Positions 32,301 through 45,462 of a stretch of 64,000 nucleotides of DNA are shown piece after piece. Source of the stretch: Phaeosaccion multiseriatum. Lineage: Eukaryota > Ochrophyta, other classes. The notes below the pieces were generated by a model. The model was not told the origin of the DNA and searched no databases. It saw nothing but the letters and a program-made list of their open reading frames with translations. Each line of letters opens with the position of its first letter. Positions within the stretch are counted from its first letter, which is position 1. The stretch covers positions 434,001 through 498,000 of the forward strand of contig OZ218964.1 of assembly GCA_965112735.1 (NCBI GenBank). Direction: 5' to 3'. The position numbers were made by a program, and so were the translations under genes.

Positions 32301-35300
32301 CGCCACCATTTGTGAATACGGGACGGTGGACATTCCCGGGGTGGCCTATGCCTGCGCCATCTTCCTGGATAGTCTTGAGTTCTTTGGGCACGACAGGGCA
32401 CGAGTGGAGGAGGCACTGGCGCTGCTGACTCGCGAGGTGGGACGGCTCTGTGATTTGCATGGTGGTGCTTCAGGACAGGGGGGGGGGAACTCTTCGCCAC
32501 CACCGCCGCAGGAGGAGGAGGAGGAGGAGGAGGGAGATCAGCAGCAGAGAGCGGCGAGGGGCGGGCAGGAGCCAGGGGAGGAGGATTCCTTGCCCTCTCG
32601 CAGTGCCGAGCTGCAAGATGTTGTGCTACAGGCGATTCGGCTCCTCGCACAGACCAATGGTGCGGATGGAGGAGTGGAAGGGAGGGGAAGAGGTGGGGGG
32701 AGAGAGGGAGCGGAGCGGACTAGGCCTGGGGGCTCATCTCCGGGGCCCGCAAACGCAAGGGGAGGCGACACCGCCGCCTCCACCTATTCATACGCGCAGT
32801 ACTGCAGCGATGTGCACGAGGAGCTGCAGCTGCACGACATTCTCGTGTTAAGGGCAAGTGCGCTGTCTGTGGCTGTGACGAAGCTGACGTATGACTTCCG
32901 CGTGGAGGGCAGCGTGGAGGAAGCCGTGCTGCAAGACGCCGACGGGATGAAGATCGCCCGTGTGTGTATTGGGAGGGAGAAGGCAAGGCAAAAGGCCCAG
33001 GCTGATGCCGTTGTAGCGGCGGCGAATGCTCTGAGCGAGGCGCAGGGTGCCGGCCAGGGTGGCGGTTCGTTGTCGTCTGCGTACTGGAGCAGGGGGGGAG
33101 ATAGGCCCCCTATCAGTGCGGTGCGTAGAGGGAGTAGTCTTCGCTCCACATCGGCCTCTTCCGTTGGATCAGGAGGAGGTGGAGGAGGAGGAGGAGGAGG
33201 AGGAGGAGGAGGAGGAGGAGGAGAAGGAGGGGGGGCGAGGGCAAGGGCGAGGCGGGAGACTCAGCAGCGCCACGACTCCGAACAGGTACAGTTACAGTGA
33301 GGGGCGTTTGGGTACACTTCACTGTCACGTCGTGAACCGAGAAAATGTCCCGCCCTCGCGCACTGCTCCTCTCCTCTCCGTCTCCCCCGACATGTTGTCC
33401 ATCCGTCCTCTTGTAAAATCTCCCTCCCGCCCACTGCTCCTCTGATTTCGTCTCCTCTCTCTCCCCTCCGGCCCCCTAACCTGTTTTCCGCCCCTCCTTT
33501 TCTCTCTCAGGCGAAGCAGACGCTGGAGCGAGCGGCGGCCAGTGCGGCTCAAAGCCGCTCCTCAGAGGCGGCTCTCTCGGTAACGGTTGTGGGTCAGGAT
33601 GCAGCGCACATCTGGGGAGTAGGAGGGAGCCCCCCTTCCACTCTTGCTCGAGCCACAGCCCTCGCTCTTGCCTCCGTACACCCTCGCCAAGGCAATTGGG
33701 GTCCACCGCCCGATCCCGCCCTGCTCAACGCTCTGAAGCGAGACCGCGAGCAGCACCTGACCTTCTCCATCGGGGACGTGCACCTGGTGAGTGAGCCCGA
33801 CAGCCTCACACACGTGGTGATGGCCTTGCATGCGCTGGGGCAGGCGGGCAAAGAGGCCCGGCTGAGGCACCAAAGGATTCGCCGGAGGTGGCAGCGGCGA
33901 TGGCAGCAGCAGGGCACCTACCGCCGCCACAGCGGCAGCGGCAGCGTCGAGGGCGACAGGGGCGGTAGCACCAGCGGCGTTGGCCTGTACAGTGACCGTC
34001 ATGCTGCGCCTGCCATGTCTTGGCAGAGCGACAGTAAGCTCAGCGCGCCGGCGCCGTTCTTCTTCCGGGCGGCTGAAGACAGAGATGGAGACAGAGATAG
34101 TCGCAACCCTCAGGAGCAGCAGCGCCAGCAGAGGCCCTTGTCGCTACGCGAACTCCTCCCCCGCTGCTCTCTGACCTCCGTGTGGACGGTGCGGGTGGAC
34201 TGCTTCACGCTCCTCATGATGTTGCGGGGGCGCATGTTGGCCCGATTGGGAGTGGCAGGCGTGGCGGGTGACGCTATGCTGCAACAAGCTTGGAAGAAGG
34301 AGACTCCTCTCGGACCTGGAGCAGGGCCGCGTGTCAGGACAGGGGAAGGGAGGAGAAGGTCGTCTTCAGGGAGGGAGGGCGGGGAGGGCCGGGAGGGCCC
34401 CCCTCCTTTCGAGCGCTCGACGACTCTTACTTCGTTGGGTCTCACAGTTGACGACTGCCAGCTGCTGGATTTGTCTCCGGATGGCATGCTGCACCACGAG
34501 GTGATTTGTCGGAAGGGGTCGAGGGGAGATGTGTTTGCGCCTCCTTCTCTGCCCAGGCCCTTGGATGAGAAGATCAGCCGATTTCCCCCCGTCCACAGCT
34601 TTGGCACCAGTCACAGTGGTGGTGGCGGCGGGGGCCGTGGCGTGCGGGGATCTGTGCAATCGCCGTTGTCCCCACCCAGGCAGTACGCAGACGGGCAGGC
34701 AGGAGGCGACAGGGGAGCAGCAGCAGCAGCAGGAGGAGGAATCCCCGCTGCTGATGCTTCTTCTTCCCGTGCTCCGGCCTTGCCCTTTCTGGGGCTCGAT
34801 CTTCGCCCGCCGCCCTCCAACAAGTGTGTGCGAAGGTGTAGCTCCACCAGTGCATGTGCGAGCGCGAGTGCCGATGCCGATGCCGGTGCCAGCATCAGCG
34901 AGCTTTCTGTGCCGTCCCGAGAGCTCAACGTTCGGCTGAGCGGCGTCCGCGTGACCTTCCTGAACCGCTTCCTGCTGGAGTTGATGGAGTATGCCGGGCG
35001 GTGGGGTATAGGGCCCGTGGTGGCACTCGTCAAGGACCCTCACAGTGCGGCAGCGGCTCCAGCGCTAGCGGCGGCGGCAAGGCGGGCGTGGCGGAGGTGC
35101 GTAAGTTTATTTTGCCTCCTCTGCCTCTCCGTCCCGCCTTCGTTGGTGCCTTGCCTGTCTGTCTGTCTTCCTGTCTTTCTGATTGTCTGTCTTTCTTGCT
35201 CGTCTATATGTCCGACCGAAAGGGCCTGCATCTACGTGACGTCCTTCTCCTGACTCCTCACCCCCCCCTCCTACCCGCGGTCGTGGCATGTTCTGTCTTC

Positions 35301-38300
35301 CTTCCCTCCTTCAGGTCAAGTCATGTGCCGAGTACCAAGAGGATCAGTAAGGACGACCGTGCGGGTGCTGACGACTCAGATGTGGACTCACTTGGCGACG
35401 GCGGCCACGCTCCGGACGTGAGGGATGAGGAGGCTGGGGACAAGAGCAGCAGGATGGGCGAGGGGCGGCTGAACTCGGACGAATCCTCCAGCTTTGGGGG
35501 GTGGGGAGAGGACGACGAGGAGGGCTTCTACGACGACGATCAGTCGACCGCTTATGATAGTGAAGATGAGCAGAGACTCCTCATACAAGAGGAGGAGGCT
35601 GCTGCACTGGCTGCTGCTGCTGCTGCTGCTGCTGCTGCCGCCTCCACCGCAGCTGCCACTGCTTCGGGAACTAGTGGGGCGGAAGGGGGCCTTGCGAAGA
35701 ACGAACGAGGGGAAGCGGGGGGTGCAAGTAAGGCCTCCCTGCATCTGAAAGTGACCGTGTCGGACCTGATTGCGGTGTGTCCTCGTAATACGCAGTGCCG
35801 GGAGGCTGCGGCCGTGGTGGTGCGTGAGGCATTGGTTGAGATGCGCAAAAAGAGGGGCACTTGGAGGCTACCCACAGACGGGAGGTCCGTCAATGAGCGG
35901 CGGAGGAGCCGGAAGAGGCCTCGCCCAGAGACTGCTGCTGGGGGGCCGAGTAGCAGGAGCGGCAGCGGTGGCGTTGACGCGGGTAAACCGCCCCCCCCTC
36001 CTTCCCCAGCGGCCTCGCCCTCCCCTCGGAAGGTCCGGGTGATGAGCAGCGCACCTGACGAGCAGCAGTCCTCCCCACTCACCCACGCCAAGCTGGCAGG
36101 CCTTGCCCCCCATCTCTTCAGTGAGGGGAGCGAATGGGAAGGAGGCGAGTTAACTCCCGGTCAGCTTACCTCCAACTCATCTTTCAAGACGGCGGAAGAA
36201 TGGTTGAGTGCAAAGGACGCAAGAGAAGGGAGCGCGCTTGAGGATTTAGACGACTTCTTCGATGCATTGCAGGAGGAGGAGGAGGAGGAGGAGGAGGAAC
36301 AGAAGGCAGCAGACGGCGGAAACAGCAGGGAGGGCGTGGTTATCGGTGGGGTGGCGGGAGCAACGGAAAGGAGGGAGAAGGGTGACGGGGAGGTGGATGA
36401 GAATGGTGCTGGGAGGGAAGAAGGCGAAGAAGAGGAGGCTCCCTTCCTTCCGCGGGCGTGGGCGTGCGACGACGACGAAATGAGTGAGTGGGAAGCCTCA
36501 CCCCCGTTGCCAAGGAGAGACGCACCGAACGCTGCGCGTGATGATAGGTACCGCCGAGAGAACAAGGACGGCAATGGTCGCACTGGCGGTTTCGGCGGTT
36601 ACGGCGGTTACGGCAAGGAGGCGGATGCTTTGGACATGAATACAGAAGCGGAGAGGACCATGGCAGTGCGGCGTATTGGGGTACTTTTGAAGGATTTTCG
36701 CATCTTCGTGGCACTTCTTGACGAGATTGAGGCCCCGCTCGGGGACATTACCACATCCACAGCACAGTCACAAATGGCGCAGACGCCGTCTCCCGGAGAG
36801 GGCGAGCCCGCCCTTCCCTGTGTCCCAGCGACAGCCACAGCGGTGGCGGCTCCTCTGCTCAAGCGAGACTGGAATGTTCGCGAAGGCGGGCGGGTTTACG
36901 CCCTGTCCCGGCAAGAGCGTGTGAGGCTACGTAGAGCAAAGGAGGCAAGAGAAGGGGGGCACTCTCCCTCCTCCCCGCCGCCAAGGAGGAGAGGGGACGC
37001 AGAGAGGGAAGGGGCTGCAGGGGGGCAACAACGGCAGACACGGAGAAGCCAGAACAATGGCCCCAGCGGCGGCGTCCGACAGAGCCCTGGCCTTGGTATT
37101 GGCGCAGCGGCTGCGGATGCGACTGAAGCACCAACGGAGGAGGCTGCTGCTGCTGGTGTTGCTTGTGCCAGGGCGGGCCGTGGTGGGGTGGACTCCACTT
37201 CGTCATTGTCGGCATCCGCCTCTTTGTGCTGGAAAGAGATCACCGAGGAGCCCGCCGACATGCTCTTGTACGTGGATATGGGGCTGGGGAGAGCACGCAC
37301 GCTCATTTCCATGCCCGAGTACTCGCAAGAGGAGGCGGAGGAGAGAGGCAGGAGGGGCTTCAAGCGGCCCAAGGGCCTCTATCTGCGCTGGAGCATGGCC
37401 CAGTACTGTCAGGTGGGCAGCAGCCCAGCGTCATGAAGTTCAATCCTTCCATCATCATGGCTGCCTGCCACGCCACCCTCTTTTATGCTGTCTCTTGTTT
37501 CCCCTCACCAATCCTCGCCTCCCTCCCTTCTGCAGGTGCTGAGCGTGTACTTCGACAACTACTGTGAGGTGCCATCTTTCTTCGGCGCACTGCTGGGGGA
37601 GTACTACCCCGCCGGTCCGGTGGAGGCGAATTGGCCGCCCTATGGCTCCTTTGACATGATCTGCCGAGTGCTGCAGAGGCTCCCTCGGTGGGAGTTCGCA
37701 GTAAGCGTGCCAGTGCTGGAGGCTGCGGTGAGCATGGATGCCGCCTACTTCGGCAAGGGCAAATCGCCGGGCAGTGTGTGGATGGCCCAGCAGGCACGTC
37801 ACATGTTTGGCGGTGGCCCCGACAGCGAAGCGCATGAACAGCAGCAGTGGCGGCAGCGTCAAGAGGGGAAGGAGGACGGCGGCGAGAAAAAGGTGGAGGA
37901 GGACGAGGAGGAGGGAGAGAGAGGAAGGAGGAGAAAGCGCAAAGAGACGCGGCGAAAGGAGGGGGACACAACAGCAGCTTCGGCACCCAGAAGGAAACAA
38001 GACAGCGATACGCCGCTTACGCTGGAGGAGTACGCTTTGGATCCCCGCAAGGTGCTGCCCTTCGCGCGGATCCGCTTCGTGAATGCGTGCATGCACATCA
38101 ACGGAGGCACGGGCGTGCTGCGGTTGGTGGTGGCGGCGGGGGACGTTGCCGTGGCGGACGAGCGGGTACCAAAGGGGACGCTGCACCCCATTGTGCTGCA
38201 CGCAGGTTCGAGCCCTGCTCGGCCGTCTGAGGCGGTAGGAGGAGGAGCAATTGGCAGTACAGCAGCAGCGACAGCAGCAGCAGCAGCGGCAGCCCACTCA

Positions 38301-41300
38301 CGGCAAGACAAGACTGCTACTGCACAAGCACCTCCAGCGCACTCAATGATGCACTCCTCTCTGGTCCCCGCTTCGCCCCGTGGGGTGACGCAGGGGTACG
38401 CTGACGTACAATTCGGTTACATGTATAACAAACACGCCGTTTCGGAGCCCCTGCCCCAGGCCGTGCAGGTGTCGCTCGTCATGACAGCCCCGGACCGGTG
38501 GGTGTGCGTCAACGTGGGCGTAGACCGGCCTGCTATCCTTGCCAAGGACCTTTCGGTGGTGTGGCTGGTGGTTGACTTCTTTAGCCTGTACCACCGAGAG
38601 GAGGGCTATGGCTGTCCCTTCTATGGCTTCGTTGCTGACGAGGAGAGCGGAGGAGGGCAGGCCTCTACGGCCAGCAGCAGCAACAACAACAATAAGGAGG
38701 AGGGGGAGGGGGAGGAGGAAAAGGAGGAGGAGGAAGAGGAGGAGGAGGAGGACCACTCGAGCAGCGCCCTCGGAGGGGAGGGGGGAGGGGGGGGCGCCTA
38801 CAAACTCTCTCTGGGGGACAACGAGGGCAGGGGCACTGCAGGAGAAGGAGTAGGAGGAGCCCACGGAGATGGCACGGCGGGACTGGCGCTAGACGAAGGG
38901 CTAGAGGAGGCGCCTCCTCTCCCCCCCCCTCTGCCTCCTCGCAACGTGGACGTACGTGTGTGGGTCACCAGGCCCCACGTGGGTATGCTGGAGCAGCCGG
39001 GCTCGAGCCTCACCCCTTCCTCGCTGCTGCTGGAGTGCGACGAGGGGCTGTACTTCCGCTATCAGTGGATCGCGATGCTGCAGGTGCTCCACATGGAGGC
39101 GGTGGTCAAGGGGTTGGCGGCCGTCATCGCGCAGGTTAGTGGAGAGGACTGTTGCGGGTGGGTGCAGGTGTGGAGGAGGAGGAGGAGGAGGAGGAGGAGG
39201 AGTGGGTAATGGCGATAGCGTTACTTTCGTTCGCTGTCCCCCTCGCTGAAAGTGTGTGCCCAACCCTGCATCTTGTACATACTTCACATTACGTACTGTC
39301 TCTCGTCTTTCATCCGCAGGCGTACAAGGGGCCGCAGGTCATGCGAGGCGTCAGGGGCACCTCCGGTAGCGGCAGAGGCGTGCGAACAATGGTGGAGGGC
39401 TTCTCCCTGGGGCTGCAGTGCGACAAAGCCTTCACAGAGAACCGTCTCGAGGTGTACGCGAGAGCCCCTCTGCAGATGGACACAAGAGGGGGCAGGCATC
39501 GCCAGCGGGGAGGCGCCAGGGGCTGGGGCACTGGAGGAGGCGTTGGTGATACGGCAGCAGCAGAAGAGGCCCGCCGAGACGTTGTGCGAGATGTACGTAA
39601 GCACGGGTGGGCAGGGGCCCCCTTGGAGGAGGGAGATGTGCAGGTTCTTTTCCCTCGGCCCAGGGCGGTGCAGCCCAAGAAGCGGCCGGGTAGGGACTTG
39701 GGGCCACGCTGCTGTGACATTGTCACCTCACACGAGGATCTCATATTCGCGGCGGCCTCCTTCGTGGTGTTTGTGGGGCCGCCAGTGCCGCCGAGTCGCG
39801 TGGAACTTCTGCGGCAGCAGAAGGAGCAGCAGCAACCCGGAGACAGAGAAGAAGCCGACAAGGCTACGGAGGACGAAGACGGCGCGGACGCACCTCCGCT
39901 CGGCCCTCCTGTTGGTCCCGATGAAGTAGACAGAGAGGGCAAGGCCTTGGAAGAGGAGCTATTTAGCGAGCCTGTGTCTGCACTGAAGGGAGCAAGTGGA
40001 CAGAGGGGTCGGCTCCGATCGGGAAGTGGCTCTGGAGGGGGGGCTGCTTTGGCTGATTTTGGAGCTGAAAACATTGGCCGCAAGCTGTCTCAGACGTGGA
40101 GCTCGTCTGCCGGTTCTGTGGGTATGTTGGAGGCCCTAGGGGATGGTGATCCAATGTCACAGATGGCGAAGGAAGGCCCGGGGTACAACAGACAGCGCAG
40201 GAGGAGAGCGGGCCTGAGTGAACGGGTCTTGGCGCAGATTGCCCTGCAGCAGGCGAGCGACGACGGCTCGGAAACAGAGGAAGAGGAAGGCGATGGTTTC
40301 GACCTTGACCTGGTGGACCACCCAGAGGACGAGGAGGACGAAGAGGAGGACGACGATGATGACGATGAGGACGAGGCTGTGAAGATCGACGGTGGCGGTA
40401 TTGCGGACGAGGGTATCATCCGCGGCCGTCTGTGGCCGACGGACGACGAGGAGGGCGGGGCCAGGCCAAGAAGCTCCACCGTGTCAGGGGGCTTGGGAGG
40501 TGTCGACGAGAAGGGGGCGGACGACGAGGGGGAGAGAGGGGGTCGACTGAAGAGCCTTACCTCGAGCCGGCTGAACATTTTCAGCTACCGCAAGAGAGGA
40601 AGCTTTGACGGTTGGAGGGGGGACGAGGTCGACGTCAAAGGGGAGGGATGCGGAGGAGGAGGAGGAGGAGGAGGAGCGGCGCGAAGGAGGAACAAGAAGA
40701 GCACCACCCTCGTTGCTGCTGGTACTGGTGGCGCTACCGAGAAGGGCCGAAGGAGGTACAGCCTTCGCCGCAAGGCCAGCGCCAACAGCGCCAACGCCAA
40801 CGCGGTAAGCAGCACAAGCACCAAGGAGCAGCACCACCGCGACAGAGAACAGTTCCAGCTGGCGCCGGAGCTGGAGGCGGAACTGCTCGCGGCCGACGCG
40901 GCCTTGCGGGCGCAGGAGGAGAGGGACGCAGCGGCGGTGGAAGCCAAGGCCCTGGCCGATGCAGCCGATGCACCTGCCCCACCCACCATGACGGTGGTGC
41001 TGCGCCTGTCAGGAGTGCGCGTGTTTGTGGCGGATCAGATTCTGGGCCTGCATTTGCCCGTACTGCGCATGTGTGTGGGGGACCTTGCTGTGCTCGTTGA
41101 GCAGCGTCTCCGCTCCGACTGCGTCAAGCTCGAGAGGGAGCTGCTCAACCCTGGAGGGGGGCTGTCGCCGAAGGGGGGGCTGTCCTCCTCGTCTCTGCTC
41201 GCCCGACAGCAGCGAGACTCCCACCACACCCACCACCACCACGGCGCCTCAGGCGGTTCCGCGGACGCGTTCCGGGGTGGAATTCACCGCGGAAGCTATG

Positions 41301-43603
41301 GCAGCTACAGCCCGCAGCAGCAACAGCATGGTCATTATCGTCACCATCACCATCACTACCGCCGGAGCGGCTCTCGGGGGGAGTCCCCCTCAGAGCGCCA
41401 CGAGAGGAGGAGAGTCGAAGGAGGTATTTTGGCAGCAGACGGGGGGGGGGGAGGAGCCGAGGCCGACCAACGGCACCGGTCGTCGGTCAGGGGGGATCCA
41501 GGCAAAGAGAGGAGTGGCGCAGATGCTGCGAATGGAGGCGAGGGAAGGGCCGTGACCTTCGCGTCCCCAGTGGGGCAGGGCCGGTCAGGGGAAGGAGGCA
41601 GGGGTGCCCGAGCATCGGCAGCACCGCGTAAGCATAATGGCGGGTTGAGCGTTGTTCAGCAGCATCATGCCAACGCAAGGGCTATCGCAGCCATGGCGGA
41701 GGAGGCAAGGGCGGTGACGCTGACTGCGACGGTGCGCACTCGTGTGTGGGTGGACTACTTCAACAGCACCCTGCGATGCTGGGAGGAGCTACTCTCGCCT
41801 CTGCAGTGCTGGGTGCTTCTCGAGGGACGCAGCAGGAGGGGGCGAGGCTTGAGCATTCGGGCTGTCAGTCCCCTACACGTCAACATCACTGGGGTGAGTC
41901 TGAGAGGCCAGGGGGGGGGGGGGCTGTGTCCAAGGGGAGGGCCTGGCCAGCAGAAGAGAAGTTCATGGGTGTAGGGGCGGACTAAACTCGATGCGCCCTC
42001 TCCTTCTGGCGAAGGAAGCTCACGCTACTTGCTTCCTTCCCTCCCCCCCCAAGGCGCTGCTCGACACGCTGAGTAACTTCCTGCACCGCATGGAGGGCAT
42101 CGCCATGATGGTAAGTAGTACTAGTAGTTTATCTCCTCTGGTCCCTCTGTCCTCTCTGCTCTCTTCTCTCCGCTCTCCTCTGCCCTCCCTCTCTCCTCCC
42201 CCCCCCCCTCCCCTCTCCCCTCCCTACGGCCATGATGCCAAAGCCTCCCTCCTCCCCTCCCATGGTGTCGTCTTGCCCGCCGAGTGCCGAATGCGTGACT
42301 GTGACATGCTCTTCCCTCCCTCCCTCCCTCCCCTCTTATATATATATATATATATATTATACAGCTCAATGCGGTCTACTTCCGCCGCCGAGTAGAGGCC
42401 ATGCGTGCCCCAATCGCCAGCGTAGCACAGGGGCACCAGCAACAGCAGCAACAGCAGCAGCAGGAGCAGCAGCAGCAGCAGCAGCAGCAGGAGGAGGAGG
42501 AAGGGAGGGGGGAGCGGCACACTCGTTCTAGAGCCCGACAGCAAAAGCACCGCCACCACCAGCAGCAGGACGAGCAGGCTTCTGAGAAGCTGCACAAGCA
42601 GCTGCAGAGGGAAGTTCATTGGCATCGGAACTGTCTAGAGCTACACGAGCTGTGTACCGAGTGCTTGAGCGGTGACGAGGAGGAAGAGGGGGGGGGCAGT
42701 CAAGAGGGAAAGCCCGCGGCCGCACCAGAGCCTGCTACCGCTCCTGAGTCCTCCCCGCCCCCCCCCCAGTACCAAAACTACTTTGGCAGTGGACGGGAGC
42801 TCCTGTCGCCGCCCTACCTCCTCGGATCGAGCCTGGCCACCGCACCCTCGCTGTCTCGCTCAGGAAGCTTGATTCGACGAGGGAGCGGCGGGGGGGGTCC
42901 GGCAGGAGCGCACAACTTTTCTGTGTGCCACCAGTTTTATGAGAACCTTGATCTCGATGCGAGAGTGGCCTTCACCATCCTCAACCACACGGGTCAGCGA
43001 GTGCGCTACTTCCAGCCCAAGTTCAACGACGCCACTCGCCACCTCCAGTATCTGCAGCACAGTGAGAGGGGCATGTTGCTCTTCGGGGCAACTCGCACCG
43101 TTGTGCGTGGCGGCAAGGTGTGTGCTTGTTATTCATTGACTTGCTGTCTACGTCCCTATCGTAACTCACTGACTTACTCACTTGCGGCGTGCGATTCCCC
43201 CACAGGTGGCGGAGGTGGAGTTCGACGTGCAGAGGGAGGTGTATGCCGCCTCGGAGACCGGGGGGCCGGCGGCGCCTCCTATGTCAATGATAGGCCGAGG
43301 AGGGGGGCAGACCAGAGAGGGCAACGTGCACACGGTGGCGGTGCAAGTGTGTGGGTATCGGTGGGTACCCCAAGTGTTCGCAGACAAGCTCGGCACTCGC
43401 GCCCTCCTCCTTCACCCGCTTGTGGGAGTGCCCTCTGCCAAAGCGCTGTGCCACGACGCCCGCATGGTGTCTGCCCTCTCTCTAGTGACCGATGTGCAAC
43501 ACCTCAACGGAGGAAGGCAAATCACGCTGCGCTCCAGCTTTCGCCTCGTCAACTGCACGGACCACATGCTGTCTGTGCTGTGTCACCCCGACCCTCGCTA
43601 CGG

Positions 43604-43638
<35 letters not shown>

Positions 43639-44451
43639 GGCACCGGCATTCGGAGCCGGCAGGGCATGTCATGGGGGGGGCCTCCGAGCAAGTCGCTCTG
43701 GAGCCCGGTAAGGTACTCTACCTACCGCTCCTCCTGCTACAGACAGCGATGGAGCAGTCCAAAGGGCAAGACCTTGGGGCTTTGTGGCTCAAAGCGGAAG
43801 GAGCAGTGACCTTCCTGAGCCGGCCGCACATCGTCAGGCGGAGGGAGGACCTGGTGAGGCGGAAGGTCGAGTTTCCGACGGCGCCCATCGAGCTTGCTGA
43901 CCTCGTCCGGGATAGGTGGACGGAAGAGGGGGGGGGAGGCGGAGGAGGAGGAGAGGGAGGAGGAGAGGGAGGGGCGGGCTTCGTTGTGGCCTGCAGTGCC
44001 CGTCCAAGCGAGTCGGACGGCCGCGAGGGGGGTGTGCTCCTCCCTCCCTTCTGCTACTGTATAGAGGTGCGCAGGAAGGCGCTCGACACGGCACTCGGGG
44101 AAGGTAAGACCCATGTGCACACCGGAGAGTGGGAGGGGAGGGGAGGGGAGAGGAGAGGAGAGAGGGACAGAGTTGTGTCCAATACATGTGCATGGCAGTT
44201 ACACATGTTCCACATGACAGTTGCCAATTCTCCCACGTGACGGCACATGTTCCCTCCTCTCGCTCCTCTCGCATGCCGTGCCTGTCTGGGCCTGTCTTGT
44301 CGGGTTTTTTGTAGGTTCCGCGGCCGCTGGTGGTGGTACTGGTGATTCATGTGGTGCGGGTGTTGGTGATTCGGCTGACATCCCTCACAGCTCGGTGCAT
44401 CGGCAGCGGACGGTCTCAAAAGGGCGGGCGGGAGGAGGGGGGAAGAAGACG

Positions 44452-44482
<31 letters not shown>

Positions 44483-44727
44483 GAGGAGGAGGAGGAGGAG
44501 GAGGAGGAGGTTTAGGGGGTGTTGGGCCGGCGAGGGGAGGAATAACCTCTGAAGGGAACCCTCGCTTCGGTGGCCCGCACTTTACGGATGCGACGGCTCC
44601 TCCTGCCTTGCACCAGCCCTTGCCGTTGCCGGCCTCGTTTGGCGACCGCCGTCCCAGCCCCGACCATCTGCGCGATGCGGCTTCACTCGATGGTGGCGCA
44701 GGCGTTGAGGCCTTTGCCCAGCAACAG

Positions 44728-44764
<37 letters not shown>

Positions 44765-45431
44765 TGCAGCAGTTGATGATACAGCAGCAAGCCGTTGACC
44801 CGATCGAATACACCCTCGTCGTGCACCCGCCCATTGTGGTGGAGAATCTGCTTCCTCACGATGCTGACTTCGAACTCGTGGATGCTACCCGAGGGGTGAG
44901 TGAGCGTTACACCGCCCCCCCCCTCTGGAACATGTCTGTCTCTGTCTCAGCATCATCTGCTCTGCTCTCTCTTGTCTCCAACTCCGTGTTAGTTTCTCTC
45001 GCTGTCTCTCGTTCTGGAGGGCTCGTCTCATCCCGCCGCCTGCCGCCCCCTCGACACTCCTGTAGACTGAACTGCTCTCCCCTCGTCTCCCTGTTTGCCT
45101 TTTGCCCTTCTCTCCTCTCCTCTGCCCTCTCTCCCCTTAGGTACTGTGGGAGGGGCGGCTATGTAGCGGGGCGAGCACGGGCGTGTACACCGTAGGCTTA
45201 GACACGTACCTCACTCTATCCGTGTGTCTTGGCTTCTGCAAGTCTATTAAAGGAGCGCTTGTGCACGACGGCAGAGGACTCGGGGCAGGTACGCAGTCAG
45301 TCAGACCGGTCCTTCATTGACTTCAGCGAGACACGCCAACTTGGCGACCCACATTCTCCAGTTGGTGCTCCAGTTGGTGCTACAGCTGAGCTCTCTCCTT
45401 CACTTGACTCGACCTTCCCCTGCTGTGGCGC

Positions 45432-45462
<31 letters not shown>
